Shown piece by piece: positions 53,767 to 63,249 of a DNA stretch of 64,000 bases (position 1 is the stretch's first letter; every line of letters starts with the position of its first letter). Where the stretch lies: positions 930,001-994,000 of the forward strand of contig CP170506.1 in NCBI GenBank assembly GCA_042691655.1. The letters run 5' to 3'. The translations under genes were made by a program, and so were the position numbers. Under the pieces are notes generated by a model that saw nothing but the letters and a program-made list of their open reading frames with translations, was not told where the DNA came from and made no database searches. The stretch comes from UBA695 sp042691655 (GTDB taxonomy: Bacteria; Verrucomicrobiota; Verrucomicrobiia; Chthoniobacterales; Chthoniobacteraceae).

Positions 53767-54813
53767 CTAGCTTTTTTTTCCGCGGCGAGTGGTGCCGCGA
53801 GTGTAAAGCTCGGAGCAGGGGATCAAGGTTTGCAAAGGAGTCTCGGGGGATTCCATCAGCTTGAGAATCCCTTCACCGGCCGCCTGGCCGATTTCCTTGC
53901 AGGGTTCCCGGCAGGTGGTCAGGCTCACCATGCTTAACCGGGACGGTGCCAGGTCGCCCATGGCCGCCACTGCGATTTCCTTCGGCACGGCGATCTTTTT
54001 GGACGCAAGATAGTCCAGCGCCTGAAGCGCAATATCGTCGTTCATGGCAAAAATGGCATCCGGGCGAGGGGAGACCTTTAGGAGCTTCTCCACCGCCGGA
54101 GCCACAAGTTCGCCCGATGGGTGCCAAATGATATACCGGGGGTCGACCGGCAGGCCGTGGAGTTCCAACTGGCGGCGATACCCCTCAAACCGCGCCTGCG
54201 TCATCACGGTGTCATACTCCGCTCCGAGAAAAGCGATACGATTGCGGCCAATTTCAATCAAATGCGCAACCGTCATTTCCGCCGCTGGGCCGGAATTCCA
54301 GGCCACAAAATTGAGTTTCGGCGTATTGGGGAGATTGTCGCCTAAAAGGAGGAAAGGAATTTTTGCGGAGCGCCGCAGGCGTTCGTAAAAAGCCGCGTTT
54401 TCGGGGAGCGGCTGGGTGATAATCGCGGCGGTCTTACGCTGAATGGAAGAGAGAATTTCTTTTTGCTCCCGCTCCGGGTTCCAATGATGAAGGCTGAGAA
54501 TGGGGAGGTAGCCCGCCGGTTCCAAAATGGGTTGAATGCCGTCCATAATGCCCTGCGGCCACGCGGGCCCAAGATCGGAAAGAATGACGGCAATGGCGTC
54601 AGATTTTTGGCGGCGAAGATTTCTTGCAAGCGGATTGGGGCGGTAGCCCACGGATTTGGCCGCGGCCTGGACTCGCTTGACCGTCTCGGCCGCGATTTTC
54701 ATCTGAACCGCTTTGCCATTCAAGATATAGCTTACCGCCGCAGTGGACAGCCCGACTGATTGTGCAAACTCACGTAACGTGATCGGGTGGGAGCTCGGTT
54801 TGTTTTCCGCCAT
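53767..54813 (-). CDS. LacI-family transcriptional regulator (locus 3)
   Basis: 348 aa. HTH TLREFAQSVGLSTAAVSYIL and hinge VGYRPNPLARNLRRQKSDAI, followed by the periplasmic-binding-like ligand domain (AVILSDLGPAWPQGIMDGIQ, AAIITQPLPENAAFYERLRR, DAIFAMNDDIALQALDYLAS, ELYTRGTTRRG). It is divergent from GH78 and directly upstream of cassette 2. An operator-like palindrome lies in the LacI/GH78 intergenic region and another between LacI and cassette 2. It is the natural candidate for the protein that reads the five related palindromes of locus 3, possibly autoregulating and responding to a rhamnose-containing sugar. The effector is inferred from context only. Confidence 0.92.
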   Translation of the reverse strand: MAENKPSSHPITLREFAQSVGLSTAAVSYILNGKAVQMKIAAETVKRVQAAAKSVGYRPNPLARNLRRQKSDAIAVILSDLGPAWPQGIMDGIQPILEPAGYLPILSLHHWNPEREQKEILSSIQRKTAAIITQPLPENAAFYERLRRSAKIPFLLLGDNLPNTPKLNFVAWNSGPAAEMTVAHLIEIGRNRIAFLGAEYDTVMTQARFEGYRRQLELHGLPVDPRYIIWHPSGELVAPAVEKLLKVSPRPDAIFAMNDDIALQALDYLASKKIAVPKEIAVAAMGDLAPSRLSMVSLTTCREPCKEIGQAAGEGILKLMESPETPLQTLIPCSELYTRGTTRRGKKS

Positions 54814-54947
54814 ACGTTTGATAGATAGTTGATTGCGAAAAAATGAAAAGAATCATTCTTGAAAACCTTTGAAGGGGCGCGGAATAAAGTGATCGCCGTC
54901 GTGTGCGCCGCAGCCGGTGGAATTGGCAATTGACAAAATGCCCAAAA

Positions 54948-54963
54948 ACTGAAACGGTTCAGT
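54948..54963. promoter_or_regulatory. LacI-type operator candidate between LacI and GH78
   Basis: ACTGAAACGGTTCAGT, arms ACTGAA/TTCAGT. It lies 12 bp after TTGACA (54930-54935) for the GH78 direction and so covers the -10 position. It is 138 bp before the GH78 start and 135 bp from the LacI start. Confidence 0.7.
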
Positions 54964-55100
54964 GTATCGCCGCGGTTTTTTAAAATATGCCCTTTCCCCG
55001 TCACATCGGTTTCGTTTTCGAGCATCATCCCACTGTGATTCCCTCATTCACGGATGTGTTGAACTTTTCCTGGCAGGCCACATCTATCTAGGAAACCGCC

Positions 55101-57857
55101 ATGGTTAATGATTCTTTTTTTGCAGGGGTGCCGCACGATCTTCGTTGTGAATACTATAACGATCCCGTGGGGATTGGATGCGATTCGCCTCGCTTATCAT
55201 GGAAGCTACCCGAGGGAAGCCAGTCCTCGCAAACGGCATGGCAAATCAGGATTGCTTCCACTCCAGAGGCGCTCGAAGGGAACGGAGCAGGCAGCCTTTT
55301 TGACGAACGAAAAACGGATGGAGAATCGCTCTTTATACCGTGGCCTGTCAACCCGCTGAAGTCCGGGCAACGTGTTTATTGGAAGGTGCGGCTATGGCTC
55401 GATGGAGGCTTGCAACCAACGCCCTGGAGCCGGGCCGCTTCGGTGGAAACGGGATTGCTCAAGGATGCCGAGTGGGAGGGACACTGGATCGGTTTCAAAG
55501 ATAGCGGAGTCCACGGAAACGCGCCCGCACCCTATTTGCGGCGCGGTTTTTCGATTCCATCAGAGGTGGTTTTGGCTCGCTTGTATGTGTCGGCTCTGGG
55601 CCTGGCTGAATTCCATATCAATGGCTCTGCGGTACATCCTCGAGAGGTTCTTTTGCCGGGATGGACCGATTTTCATCATCGCGTCCAGAGCATGGCTTTT
55701 GATGTGACTTCGCTTTTGAAACAAGGCTCCAACACCTTGGGCGCGATTCTCGGCGACGGGTGGTACGCGGGCTATCTAAGCTGCGGCGGCGAGCGCAATA
55801 TTTTCGGAAAACATACGGCCATTTTGGCTCAACTCGAAATCCAGTGCGCCGACGGCAATGCCGTGCGCATTGTAAGCGACGGCGATTGGGAGGGGCGCAC
55901 GGGGCCTATTCTGTCAGCTGATCTTTACAATGGCGAAACCTACGACGCTCGTTTGGAACTGCCCGATTGGTCCGCCCCACTATCATCCCGCGGCGGTTGG
56001 CAACCGGTAAGCCTTTGTGAATGCCCGAAGGGGATAACGATTGATTCGAAAGTTAGCGAACCGGTTAGCAAAATTCAGGAACTCCACCCGAAATCCATTA
56101 GCGTTCCGTCACCGGGCGTCTACATCTTTGATTTCGGACAAAACATGGTCGGTTGGGCGAGGCTTCGCATCAAAGGCCGCACAGGGCAGACCGTCACGTT
56201 GCGTTTTGGCGAAATGTTGAACCCCGACGGTTCCATTTACACAGCCAATTTGCGCACGGCAAAGGCCACCGATCGCTATACTTTTGGCGGAGACGGCATC
56301 GCCGAATGGGAGCCGCATTTTACGTATCATGGGTTTCGCTATGTCGAGATCACCGGCTTGGACGAAAAGCCGGAATCGGACGCGGTAACCGGCATTGTGC
56401 TGCATAACGACATGCGCGCCACCGGGGCGTTCCATTGTTCCAATGTGCTCATCAATCAACTGGAGAGCAACATCCGATGGGGCCTGCGTGGAAACTTCCT
56501 GGAGATCCCCTCCGACTGCCCTCAACGCGACGAGCGCCTGGGGTGGAGCGGCGATATCCAGGTTTTTTCAAAAACCGCGGCATATCTCTATAATGTTGAT
56601 GCTTTCCTGCGAAAATGGATGCGAGATATGCGGGACGGTCAGACCGCAGAAGGCGCTTTCCCGGATATTGCGCCAACGTTTATTTGCGGATTTGGAAACG
56701 CCGCTTGGGCCGATGCGGGCGTCATTGTCCCGTGGGTAGTCTACCGGCGCTATGGCGACCAGCGCATCCTCCAGGAAAATTATAACGCCATGGTTGCGTG
56801 GATCGATTTCCAGGAGCGGACCAGTGAGAATTTCGCCCGCCCGGAAACGGCTTATGGCGACTGGCTGGCCATCGACGCCGTCATTCCCGAGCACGCCCCC
56901 GTACCCAGCGATCTAGTGGGAACCGCCTATTTTGCGCGAACCTGCGGCATCATGGCCGACGTTGCCGGGCTCTTGAAAAAAGAGGACGATCGCAAACGCT
57001 TTCTGACGCTGCAAAAGAGAGTTCGCCTGGCCTTCCAGCGCACCTTTGTAACCGCCTCCGGTCGCATCGTGGGCGATTGCCAAACGGGATACCTCCTTGC
57101 GTTGGCCTTCGATTTATTGCCGACCGACTTGCAAGAGCCGGCCCTGGCCCGGCTCATCGCATTGCTCGAAAATCGCGCATGGCATTTAAGCACTGGCTTT
57201 GTGGGAACCCCCTTGCTGTGCCCGGTGCTCACGAAATACGGCCGCCACGACGTGGCAATGAAACTGCTTTTACAGGAGACCTATCCCTCATGGCTATTCC
57301 CGGTAAAAAACGGTGCGACAACCATCTGGGAACGGTGGGATAGCTATACCCCCGATAAAGGCTTCGGCGATGTCGTCATGAATTCATTCAATCACTATGC
57401 GTACGGTGCGATTGGCGATTGGATGGTGCGTGCCGTCGCTGGCCTTGTTCCCGGAAGCGAGCGCCCCGCCTATGGGCACATCCTATTTCAGCCCCAGCTT
57501 TGCGAAGGGCTGGATAGTGCATCGGCAGCGCTGGAAACCCCCTACGGCAAAGTCTCCATCCAATGGCAGACCGAGGGCAAAACCATGAGGGGGCGACTCG
57601 TTGTTCCCCCCAACAGCTATGCCGATTTTGCCCCGAAATTTGAACATTGGGAGGTACTGGAAATGGGAAACAAAGATGCTGCGGATGCTCAAAATTACAC
57701 CCCCATTCGACTTTTGCCCGGATCGTATGAATTCATCGCGACCGACGAGCCATTGGAAATATTTCGGCAGTCAAAATGCAAGGGAGGTAAATTTTTTTTG
57801 ACAGACTTAACCGTTTCAGCTACGGTGCTAAATATCGAAACCGGCGTTAAGCGATAA
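55101..57857 (+). CDS. GH78 alpha-L-rhamnosidase
   Basis: 918 aa, no signal peptide, so probably cytoplasmic. Domains in order: fibronectin-like N-terminal domain (~8-130, LRCEYYNDPVGIGCDSPRLS), rhamnosidase N-terminal beta domain (~140-310, APYLRRGFSIPSEVVLARLY), concanavalin-like domain (~330-440, FGQNMVGWARLRIKGRTG), six-hairpin catalytic barrel (~445-790) and C-terminal beta domain. The catalytic signature DCPQRDERLGWSGD starts at Asp472, with the acid Glu478 inside it. The second catalytic Glu is Glu744 in TTIWERWDSYTPDKG. Its role is to release terminal alpha-L-rhamnose from rhamnogalacturonan fragments or flavonoid glycosides. It is divergent from LacI with an operator-like palindrome in the promoter. 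This is the strongest substrate clue of locus 3. Confidence 0.95.
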   Translation: MVNDSFFAGVPHDLRCEYYNDPVGIGCDSPRLSWKLPEGSQSSQTAWQIRIASTPEALEGNGAGSLFDERKTDGESLFIPWPVNPLKSGQRVYWKVRLWLDGGLQPTPWSRAASVETGLLKDAEWEGHWIGFKDSGVHGNAPAPYLRRGFSIPSEVVLARLYVSALGLAEFHINGSAVHPREVLLPGWTDFHHRVQSMAFDVTSLLKQGSNTLGAILGDGWYAGYLSCGGERNIFGKHTAILAQLEIQCADGNAVRIVSDGDWEGRTGPILSADLYNGETYDARLELPDWSAPLSSRGGWQPVSLCECPKGITIDSKVSEPVSKIQELHPKSISVPSPGVYIFDFGQNMVGWARLRIKGRTGQTVTLRFGEMLNPDGSIYTANLRTAKATDRYTFGGDGIAEWEPHFTYHGFRYVEITGLDEKPESDAVTGIVLHNDMRATGAFHCSNVLINQLESNIRWGLRGNFLEIPSDCPQRDERLGWSGDIQVFSKTAAYLYNVDAFLRKWMRDMRDGQTAEGAFPDIAPTFICGFGNAAWADAGVIVPWVVYRRYGDQRILQENYNAMVAWIDFQERTSENFARPETAYGDWLAIDAVIPEHAPVPSDLVGTAYFARTCGIMADVAGLLKKEDDRKRFLTLQKRVRLAFQRTFVTASGRIVGDCQTGYLLALAFDLLPTDLQEPALARLIALLENRAWHLSTGFVGTPLLCPVLTKYGRHDVAMKLLLQETYPSWLFPVKNGATTIWERWDSYTPDKGFGDVVMNSFNHYAYGAIGDWMVRAVAGLVPGSERPAYGHILFQPQLCEGLDSASAALETPYGKVSIQWQTEGKTMRGRLVVPPNSYADFAPKFEHWEVLEMGNKDAADAQNYTPIRLLPGSYEFIATDEPLEIFRQSKCKGGKFFLTDLTVSATVLNIETGVKR
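57805..57820 (+). promoter_or_regulatory. LacI-type operator candidate upstream of the locus 3 PEP-CTERM gene
   Basis: ACTTAACCGTTTCAGC; its reverse complement fits the locus 3 consensus at 15 of 16 positions. It sits in the 17-bp spacer between TTGACA (57798-57803) and TACGGT (57821), inside the last codons of GH78 and 108 bp before the PEP-CTERM start. It implies an independent, regulated promoter for that gene. Confidence 0.6.
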
Positions 57858-57927
57858 CGTTGAGTGAACGCTTCGCCGCAATGCTTCTGCTGTTAGTTCA
57901 AACATCAGGCAAAAACCCCACCCCACA

Positions 57928-60900
57928 ATGAATGCCCGCTCCTCAAAACAACTGTTTACCCCTGCTGGTGTCGCCCGGAGATCCGCGAAACTAGCCACCG
58001 CAATTTTAAGTTCGTCCTTGCTAACGGTCGCCGTTGCCAACGCAACCTCCGTTACATGGAAAAATACGGGAACCTCGTGGACAACAGCGACAGATTGGAC
58101 AACCGGCACAGCTCCAATCAGTGATCTGACCACCGATGTCGCCGTCTTTAATTCCACGTCCTACACCTACCAGCCAAATGTAGGGACCTCCGTGGAAATA
58201 TCTGGCATTCAAGTCGGCGATGGAACAACAGCCACCGCGGCTTTAACCATTTCAGGAACAACACTAGGCATTGGCAGCAACGGAATCACGTTGGCGGCCA
58301 ATTCTGGCGCAGTCACGATTTCGGCATCCACCGTCCAGATTGGAGCCAGCCAGAGTTGGACAAATAATTCATCCAGCCTTTTGACGGTATCCAGCGCCAT
58401 CACAAACGTTGGAAACACCAGTGCCTTTATACTGACCCTCAACGGCACGGGAACAGGAAGCACGACATTAAGCGGCAACATTAGTGATGGAGGAACCACC
58501 GGGAAATTAGGGTTGACCGTCAGCAAGAGCGGAACCGTAACCCTATCCGGCAGCAATACCTTCACGGGCGGATTCACGTTGAATTCGGGCGTGGTGGTGG
58601 TTAGCAACTCTGCCGGTTTGGGTTCTGGAACCAACGCGCTTGCACTTAACGGCGGCACCCTTAGTTTGGCGTATAACACATTGTTGGCGGGAACGCATCC
58701 CGTGACCATTGGAGGGAACGTGACCATCCTTTCGGGCAATTCATCGAGCAATAACGGCCATGAAAACCTATTTGGAACACTGACGATTGGCAACTACACA
58801 CTTACCGTGAACAAGGGGCTAAATGTGAACTCAAACCTTGGCCAGCGGGTATCTTTCAGCGACGTCACCCTTACGGGAAATGCCACCTTCGATTCGGAAC
58901 AGGGCACGCTGCTCATTTTCGAAACAGGCGGTTCCAAGGGGATCTCCGGGAACTACAACATGACCTTCCAGTCGCAGGATGGCACCGGTTCGTTCACGAT
59001 TCGCGCGGTGTCTGCCGGCTCACAATCTCGTACGTCCGGCACGACGATTCTTTCCAGTGGAACGCTGGTGTTCAACAGCGGAGGACTCAGCGGTACGGCC
59101 ACCCGGGCCATCATAGGAACGGCAGGTGTTGCCCTCCAACTGAACGGAGGGACTCTAGATATTCAAATGGACAGCGGTGTTGTTGCATACAACACAACCG
59201 TTGGGGGCAATGTAACGGTAAAATCCAATGTCAATACCACTGGCGCAGGCATTACCAATACTCTCGGAACCCTGGATATTGGATCATACACACTGACCGT
59301 GGCGAGTGGTGCCCGAGTGACCAGTGGAACGGCCGGGCTGACCTTTGGCGCGACAACTCTTTCGGGCAACGCAAACTTTGCCGTAACCAATGGAACCGCC
59401 TCGGCGATGGTTTTGACCCTAGGGGCGTTGAACGACGGAGGAACGGCTCGCACGATCACCAAAATGGGAAGCGGCACCTTGGTTTTTTCATCGGCCGCCA
59501 CCAGTCTTCAGGTTGGAACCAAGCTGGTTATTTCCGGAGGCACGGTAAGCTCCAATAACGCAACGGCCCTCGGCGTGGCCACCCAAGTGGATGTGGCCGA
59601 CGGAGCGATCTTTAACGTAGGGGCAAGCCAGACGATTAGCGCGCTGTCCGACACCACTTCCAGCACCCATTCAGCGGGCGTCGTGATTGGTTCTGGTTAC
59701 ACGTTGACCATTGGATCAACGGACAATCTCAGTTCATCTTTTTCCAGCGCGATCAGCGGTGCGGGATCCTTGACGAAGGGGGGCACAGGTAAATTGTCAC
59801 TGAGCGGCACAAATGTTTATACCGGAGCCACGACCATTTCCAGTGGCGAACTTGACATCAACGGTTCTGTAGCATCCTCCAGCACGGTCAGCATCGCGTC
59901 AGGTGCCACCTTGGGCGGTTCGGGTACGGTCGGAGGGAATGTCATTTCCACCGGGGGTGCCATCAACGGATCCGGATTGCTGATTGGCGGTTCTGCCATA
60001 TTCACAGGAAACAGCACGCTGGCTGGTGTGAACACCATCACCGGCGGCGCAATTGTCTCGTCCGGCACACTGATAGTCACCGGCACGGCCAACACCGCGC
60101 TGACTGTGGTTGCTGGCGCGCAGGCCGCCAACGACGGCCTCTTGAATGGCGATGTCACAGTGAACGGCGAACTCAGCGGTTCCGGTAGCGTTTCGGGGGC
60201 CACCACGGTCAATAGCGGCACCATCAACGGTAGAGGCCTGACCTTGGAAGCCACCACCCTTTACGGCACCAGCACCCTGAAAGGCTACAACATCGCCAGC
60301 AGCGTGACGGTGGCGAGCGGCACCGCCACGTTGAGCGGCACCACCAAATCCACCAGCGCCCTATCGGTCTCCGCGGGAGCCACATTGAACGCCAATGGCA
60401 CTATTGCAGGAAGCGCCACGGTCAGTGGTTTGCTGAAAGGCAACAGCACAATCACAGGCAACCTCACGCTGACCAGCGGCACCCTGGCTCCGGGCAACAG
60501 CCCCGGGATCACCACCGTCGCGGGCAACTTCATCATGGACGCTTCGTCCGCGCTGGTGGTCGAAGTGAGCGGAACGGTGGCGGGTACATCGTACGATCAA
60601 GTACAAGTCAGCGGAAACGTCACCCTGGCCGGAACGCTCGACCTTACCACGTTGAGCGGCTTGACGCTGGGCAGCACCATCACCCTGATCGACAACACCG
60701 GCAGCGGAACTACCACGGGCTACTTCTCCACGATCATCACGAGCGGTTCCACCTATACCGTTACCTCGAACTCCAGCTATACCTTCACCGTAGGCACTAC
60801 GGAATACCTCTTAAGTTATACATCCGACTCCGGGAGCGACGGCAATAGCAACGACGTAACCTTAACGGTGGTTCCCGAGCCCAGCACCTGGGCTATGCTG

Positions 60901-60960
60901 ATGGGTGGTGTCGGGATGTTGGGTTTTGTCCAACGTTTTCGCCGAAAGAACTTGATTTAG
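57928..60960 (+). CDS. PEP-CTERM protein with autotransporter-associated beta-strand repeats (locus 3)
   Basis: 1010 aa. N-terminal leader MNARSSKQLFTPAGVARRS and hydrophobic LATAILSSSLLTVAVANA form the signal peptide. A long Gly/Ser/Thr-rich region follows with repeats of the type SKSGTVTLSGSNTFTGGFTL, KMGSGTLVFSSAATSLQVG and KGGTGKLSLSGTNVYTGATT. The C-terminus is a PEP-CTERM signal: VPEPSTWAMLMGGVGMLGF with basic tail RFRRKNLI. The last ~245 residues are almost those of the locus 1 protein, whereas the N-terminal parts differ. It is expected at the envelope or in the extracellular matrix after exosortase action. It sits between GH78 and the broken GH106-like gene and has its own operator-like site. 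Confidence 0.88.
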   Translation: MNARSSKQLFTPAGVARRSAKLATAILSSSLLTVAVANATSVTWKNTGTSWTTATDWTTGTAPISDLTTDVAVFNSTSYTYQPNVGTSVEISGIQVGDGTTATAALTISGTTLGIGSNGITLAANSGAVTISASTVQIGASQSWTNNSSSLLTVSSAITNVGNTSAFILTLNGTGTGSTTLSGNISDGGTTGKLGLTVSKSGTVTLSGSNTFTGGFTLNSGVVVVSNSAGLGSGTNALALNGGTLSLAYNTLLAGTHPVTIGGNVTILSGNSSSNNGHENLFGTLTIGNYTLTVNKGLNVNSNLGQRVSFSDVTLTGNATFDSEQGTLLIFETGGSKGISGNYNMTFQSQDGTGSFTIRAVSAGSQSRTSGTTILSSGTLVFNSGGLSGTATRAIIGTAGVALQLNGGTLDIQMDSGVVAYNTTVGGNVTVKSNVNTTGAGITNTLGTLDIGSYTLTVASGARVTSGTAGLTFGATTLSGNANFAVTNGTASAMVLTLGALNDGGTARTITKMGSGTLVFSSAATSLQVGTKLVISGGTVSSNNATALGVATQVDVADGAIFNVGASQTISALSDTTSSTHSAGVVIGSGYTLTIGSTDNLSSSFSSAISGAGSLTKGGTGKLSLSGTNVYTGATTISSGELDINGSVASSSTVSIASGATLGGSGTVGGNVISTGGAINGSGLLIGGSAIFTGNSTLAGVNTITGGAIVSSGTLIVTGTANTALTVVAGAQAANDGLLNGDVTVNGELSGSGSVSGATTVNSGTINGRGLTLEATTLYGTSTLKGYNIASSVTVASGTATLSGTTKSTSALSVSAGATLNANGTIAGSATVSGLLKGNSTITGNLTLTSGTLAPGNSPGITTVAGNFIMDASSALVVEVSGTVAGTSYDQVQVSGNVTLAGTLDLTTLSGLTLGSTITLIDNTGSGTTTGYFSTIITSGSTYTVTSNSSYTFTVGTTEYLLSYTSDSGSDGNSNDVTLTVVPEPSTWAMLMGGVGMLGFVQRFRRKNLI
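60221..60960 (+). repeat. Collinear duplicated 3' module of PEP-CTERM genes, copy 2
   Basis: Aligns with 16581-17320 at a constant offset of 43640 bp with no visible insertion or deletion. See copy 1. Confidence 0.85.
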
Positions 60961-61110
60961 CAGCCTCCGTTTGCGGGCCGAATCGGAACGGCACGAAAGT
61001 GCCATATCGATTCTCACCACCACAGGAAAAAACGTAGCGGAATCACCATCCGCGAATTACAGGGTCGGTTTTTCATTTGTTAGTCATTGCGGATAGAAAG
61101 CCAAGTTTGT

Positions 61111-62379
61111 ATGATGTGCTGTAATTCTAAAACGCCTTTTGAAACGTCGCAGTGGTTGCGGCCCTCAGCGGACTTTTCACAATGCCCCTTTTGGTTTTGG
61201 AACGATTGCTTGGATGAAACGGAAATCCTTCGCCAGATCGCAGATTTTCAGGACCACGGTATCGATGCATTTTTGATTCATCCGAGGATCGGCTTGCCTC
61301 GGGATATCGGATGGTTAAGCGATAAGTTCTTTGACTTCGTGCAAATCGCGCTGGCGGAGGGGAATGTGGGTGATGATCTACGATGAGGCAATGTATCCAA
61401 GTGGTTCGGCGAGCGGATTGATTGTGGAAAAGCACCCCGACCTCCAATCGCGCGGCCTCGTCTGCACGCCATTTGGCAACGAAGACCCCCTGGACGCTTC
61501 AGTGAACAGGTGCCTTGTAGCCAAAGTTTCGCGGCATTCGGGAGAAACCCTGACCATATGGGAGCAGAAAATTGACGCGGTGGTGCGCGGTGTCCACTAC
61601 ATTGGCGATGAAAACGTCCCCAACCCAGGTGAAGAAGAGCTGACAGCAGCTGACCTCCTAAATCCCGCTGCCGTCCGCAGCTTTATTGAAATTGTCTACG
61701 AGCGCTTTTATTCCGAACTAGGCGAGTATTTCGGGAACACCGTTAAAGCTATTTTTACGGATGAGCCGCACCCGTTAAGCCGTTCGCGCGTTTGCGGAGC
61801 CGTCCCGGGCTCCGCCGCCATTTTAGCCTATGTCAGCGACAAAGTGGGGTACGACTTCACTCCATATTTGCCGGCGCTATGGTACGACAGCGAACCAGAG
61901 GCAAACCGGTATCGCCGGGACTATGCCGAGGCGATCACCAGCCGAATGGACGAAACCTATTTCCGTCCGCTTTCAACCTGGTGCCAAGATCACGGCATCG
62001 CACTGGCCGGTCATCCCGCGAATCCGGACGACCTTGGCCCTCTGCGGTATTTCCAAATTCCTGGCCAGGATATTGTATGGCGTCAGATCCTTCCCAATAA
62101 CCCAAACGCCATCGAGGGAGCCCCATCGACCATGGCCAAAGCGGCGGCTTCCGCAGCCTTCCACCACCACCGGTCGCGCAACCTCAACGAGTTCGCCGGA
62201 GCCTACGGAGACGACCTCACCTTTGATGAACTGCAATGGCTTTCCTCTTGGGTCTTGATTCGGGGATGCAACCTGCTCGTTCCCCATGCATTTTTCTACT
62301 CGATCCGTGGGCCGCGCAAAGCGGAACGTCCGCCAGATGTGGGACCCAATAGTGCCTGGTGGGCCGACTATCGTTCCTG
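61111..62379 (+). pseudogene. GH106-like hydrolase, frameshifted and 3'-truncated
   Basis: Paralogue of the 610-aa protein at 12620. Shared stretches include SQCPFWFWND, IHPRIGLPRDIGWLS, YDEAMYPSGSASG, AIFTDEPHPLSRSR and RKAERPPDVGPNS. About 85 codons from the start an apparent 11-bp deletion, relative to the paralogue, shifts the frame (between IALAEG and RGMWVMIYDE, near 61360). After the equivalent of paralogue residue ~420 (WADYRSW) the homology stops abruptly at about 62379 and a helicase fragment continues in the same frame. The gene is therefore broken twice. ATG 61111 was chosen by position relative to the paralogue; ATG 61114 is equivalent. Confidence 0.85.
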
Positions 62380-62872
62380 GCGCGAACTACAAAAGCAAAA
62401 GCGGCACAAACCGCTGCGCCAGCTTGCGACGGAAATGGGAGGCGCGTTGACCTGCCTTGCCCCTTGCATGTTGATGAGCCCACTCTCAATTGCCCAATAC
62501 CTCCCTGCCGAACTGGAGCTATTCGACCTCGTGATTTTCGATGAGGCTTCCCAGATTGCTCCATGGGATGCCATCGGTTCCATCGCCAGAGGTAAACATG
62601 TGGTGATTGCAGGAGATCCGAGGCAAATGCCTCCGACCAGTTTCTTCAATAGGGCGGCAGCGGCGGCTGAGGACGATGACGAAGAGGACATGGAAGGCAT
62701 TCTTGACGAATGCCTTGCCGCCGGAATCATGAGCCATAGCCTGAGTTGGCATTACCGAAGCCGCCACGAGAGCCTGATTGCGTTCTCCAATGTTCGTTAC
62801 TACGAAAACGGATTGATAACTTTCCTCCCCATGCACACCTGTCCTCGGAATGTTTCTCTGTTTTTGAAATAG
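62380..62872 (+). pseudogene. Internal fragment of a superfamily I helicase fused to the GH106-like remnant
   Basis: In frame with the preceding GH remnant to a TGA-like end at 62872. About 150 codons carry a clear SF1 helicase core: LTCLAPCMLMSPLSIAQYLP, Walker B in FDLVIFDEASQIAPWDAIGS, motif III in HVVIAGDPRQMPPTSFF, and the next motif in LSWHYRSRHESLIAFSN. This is the AAA_11/AAA_12 type found in large DUF4011-like helicases. Walker A and everything downstream of GLITF are missing, so the fragment cannot be active. After GLITF the sequence changes to bases shared with the 39.65 kb remnant (17 bp, CCTCCCCATGCACACCT). Confidence 0.85.
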
Positions 62873-63249
62873 CGGAAAGCGTGTTGAGACAGGGACTTGC
62901 GCGATTCCGAATCCTATCAGTTACCGGACTTTCATTTACGGAAAATCGTTCTCTGGTTAACAGCTGCCCCGCCATTGGGATATCTCCGTTTTTCTCGTAG
63001 ATATTAGTTTCGAATCCTTTATGGACCCCATTTATAGCGGTTCGAAACTCCCGGTTACTGGTTAACACCCCTGTCTTGGACCGGGTATTGCGGCTTCTCT
63101 TCCTGCGGAAGTTGCCAGCCAGGATTTGTGCCCCCTGCAAAAACTTTGTGCCACCCCGGGTTTCCCTCTGTAATTTCCGTTTTTTCGAGGGTTGAGATTT
63201 GCATATCAAAAATTGCCCGGAGTGACCATGCTTTTTGCCTCTTTTCCCG
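62873..63249. other. Non-coding or decayed stretch before the right-edge transposase
   Basis: About 380 bp with no convincing gene. The minus-strand frame that covers part of it (62727-63308) is compositionally odd and overlaps the helicase fragment. A short coding remnant (FRGQVCMGR on the minus strand near 62.85 kb) resembles the remnant at 39.6 kb. The segment nearest 63249 may be the left end of the transposable element, but no terminal repeat can be identified without the other end. Confidence 0.4.
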
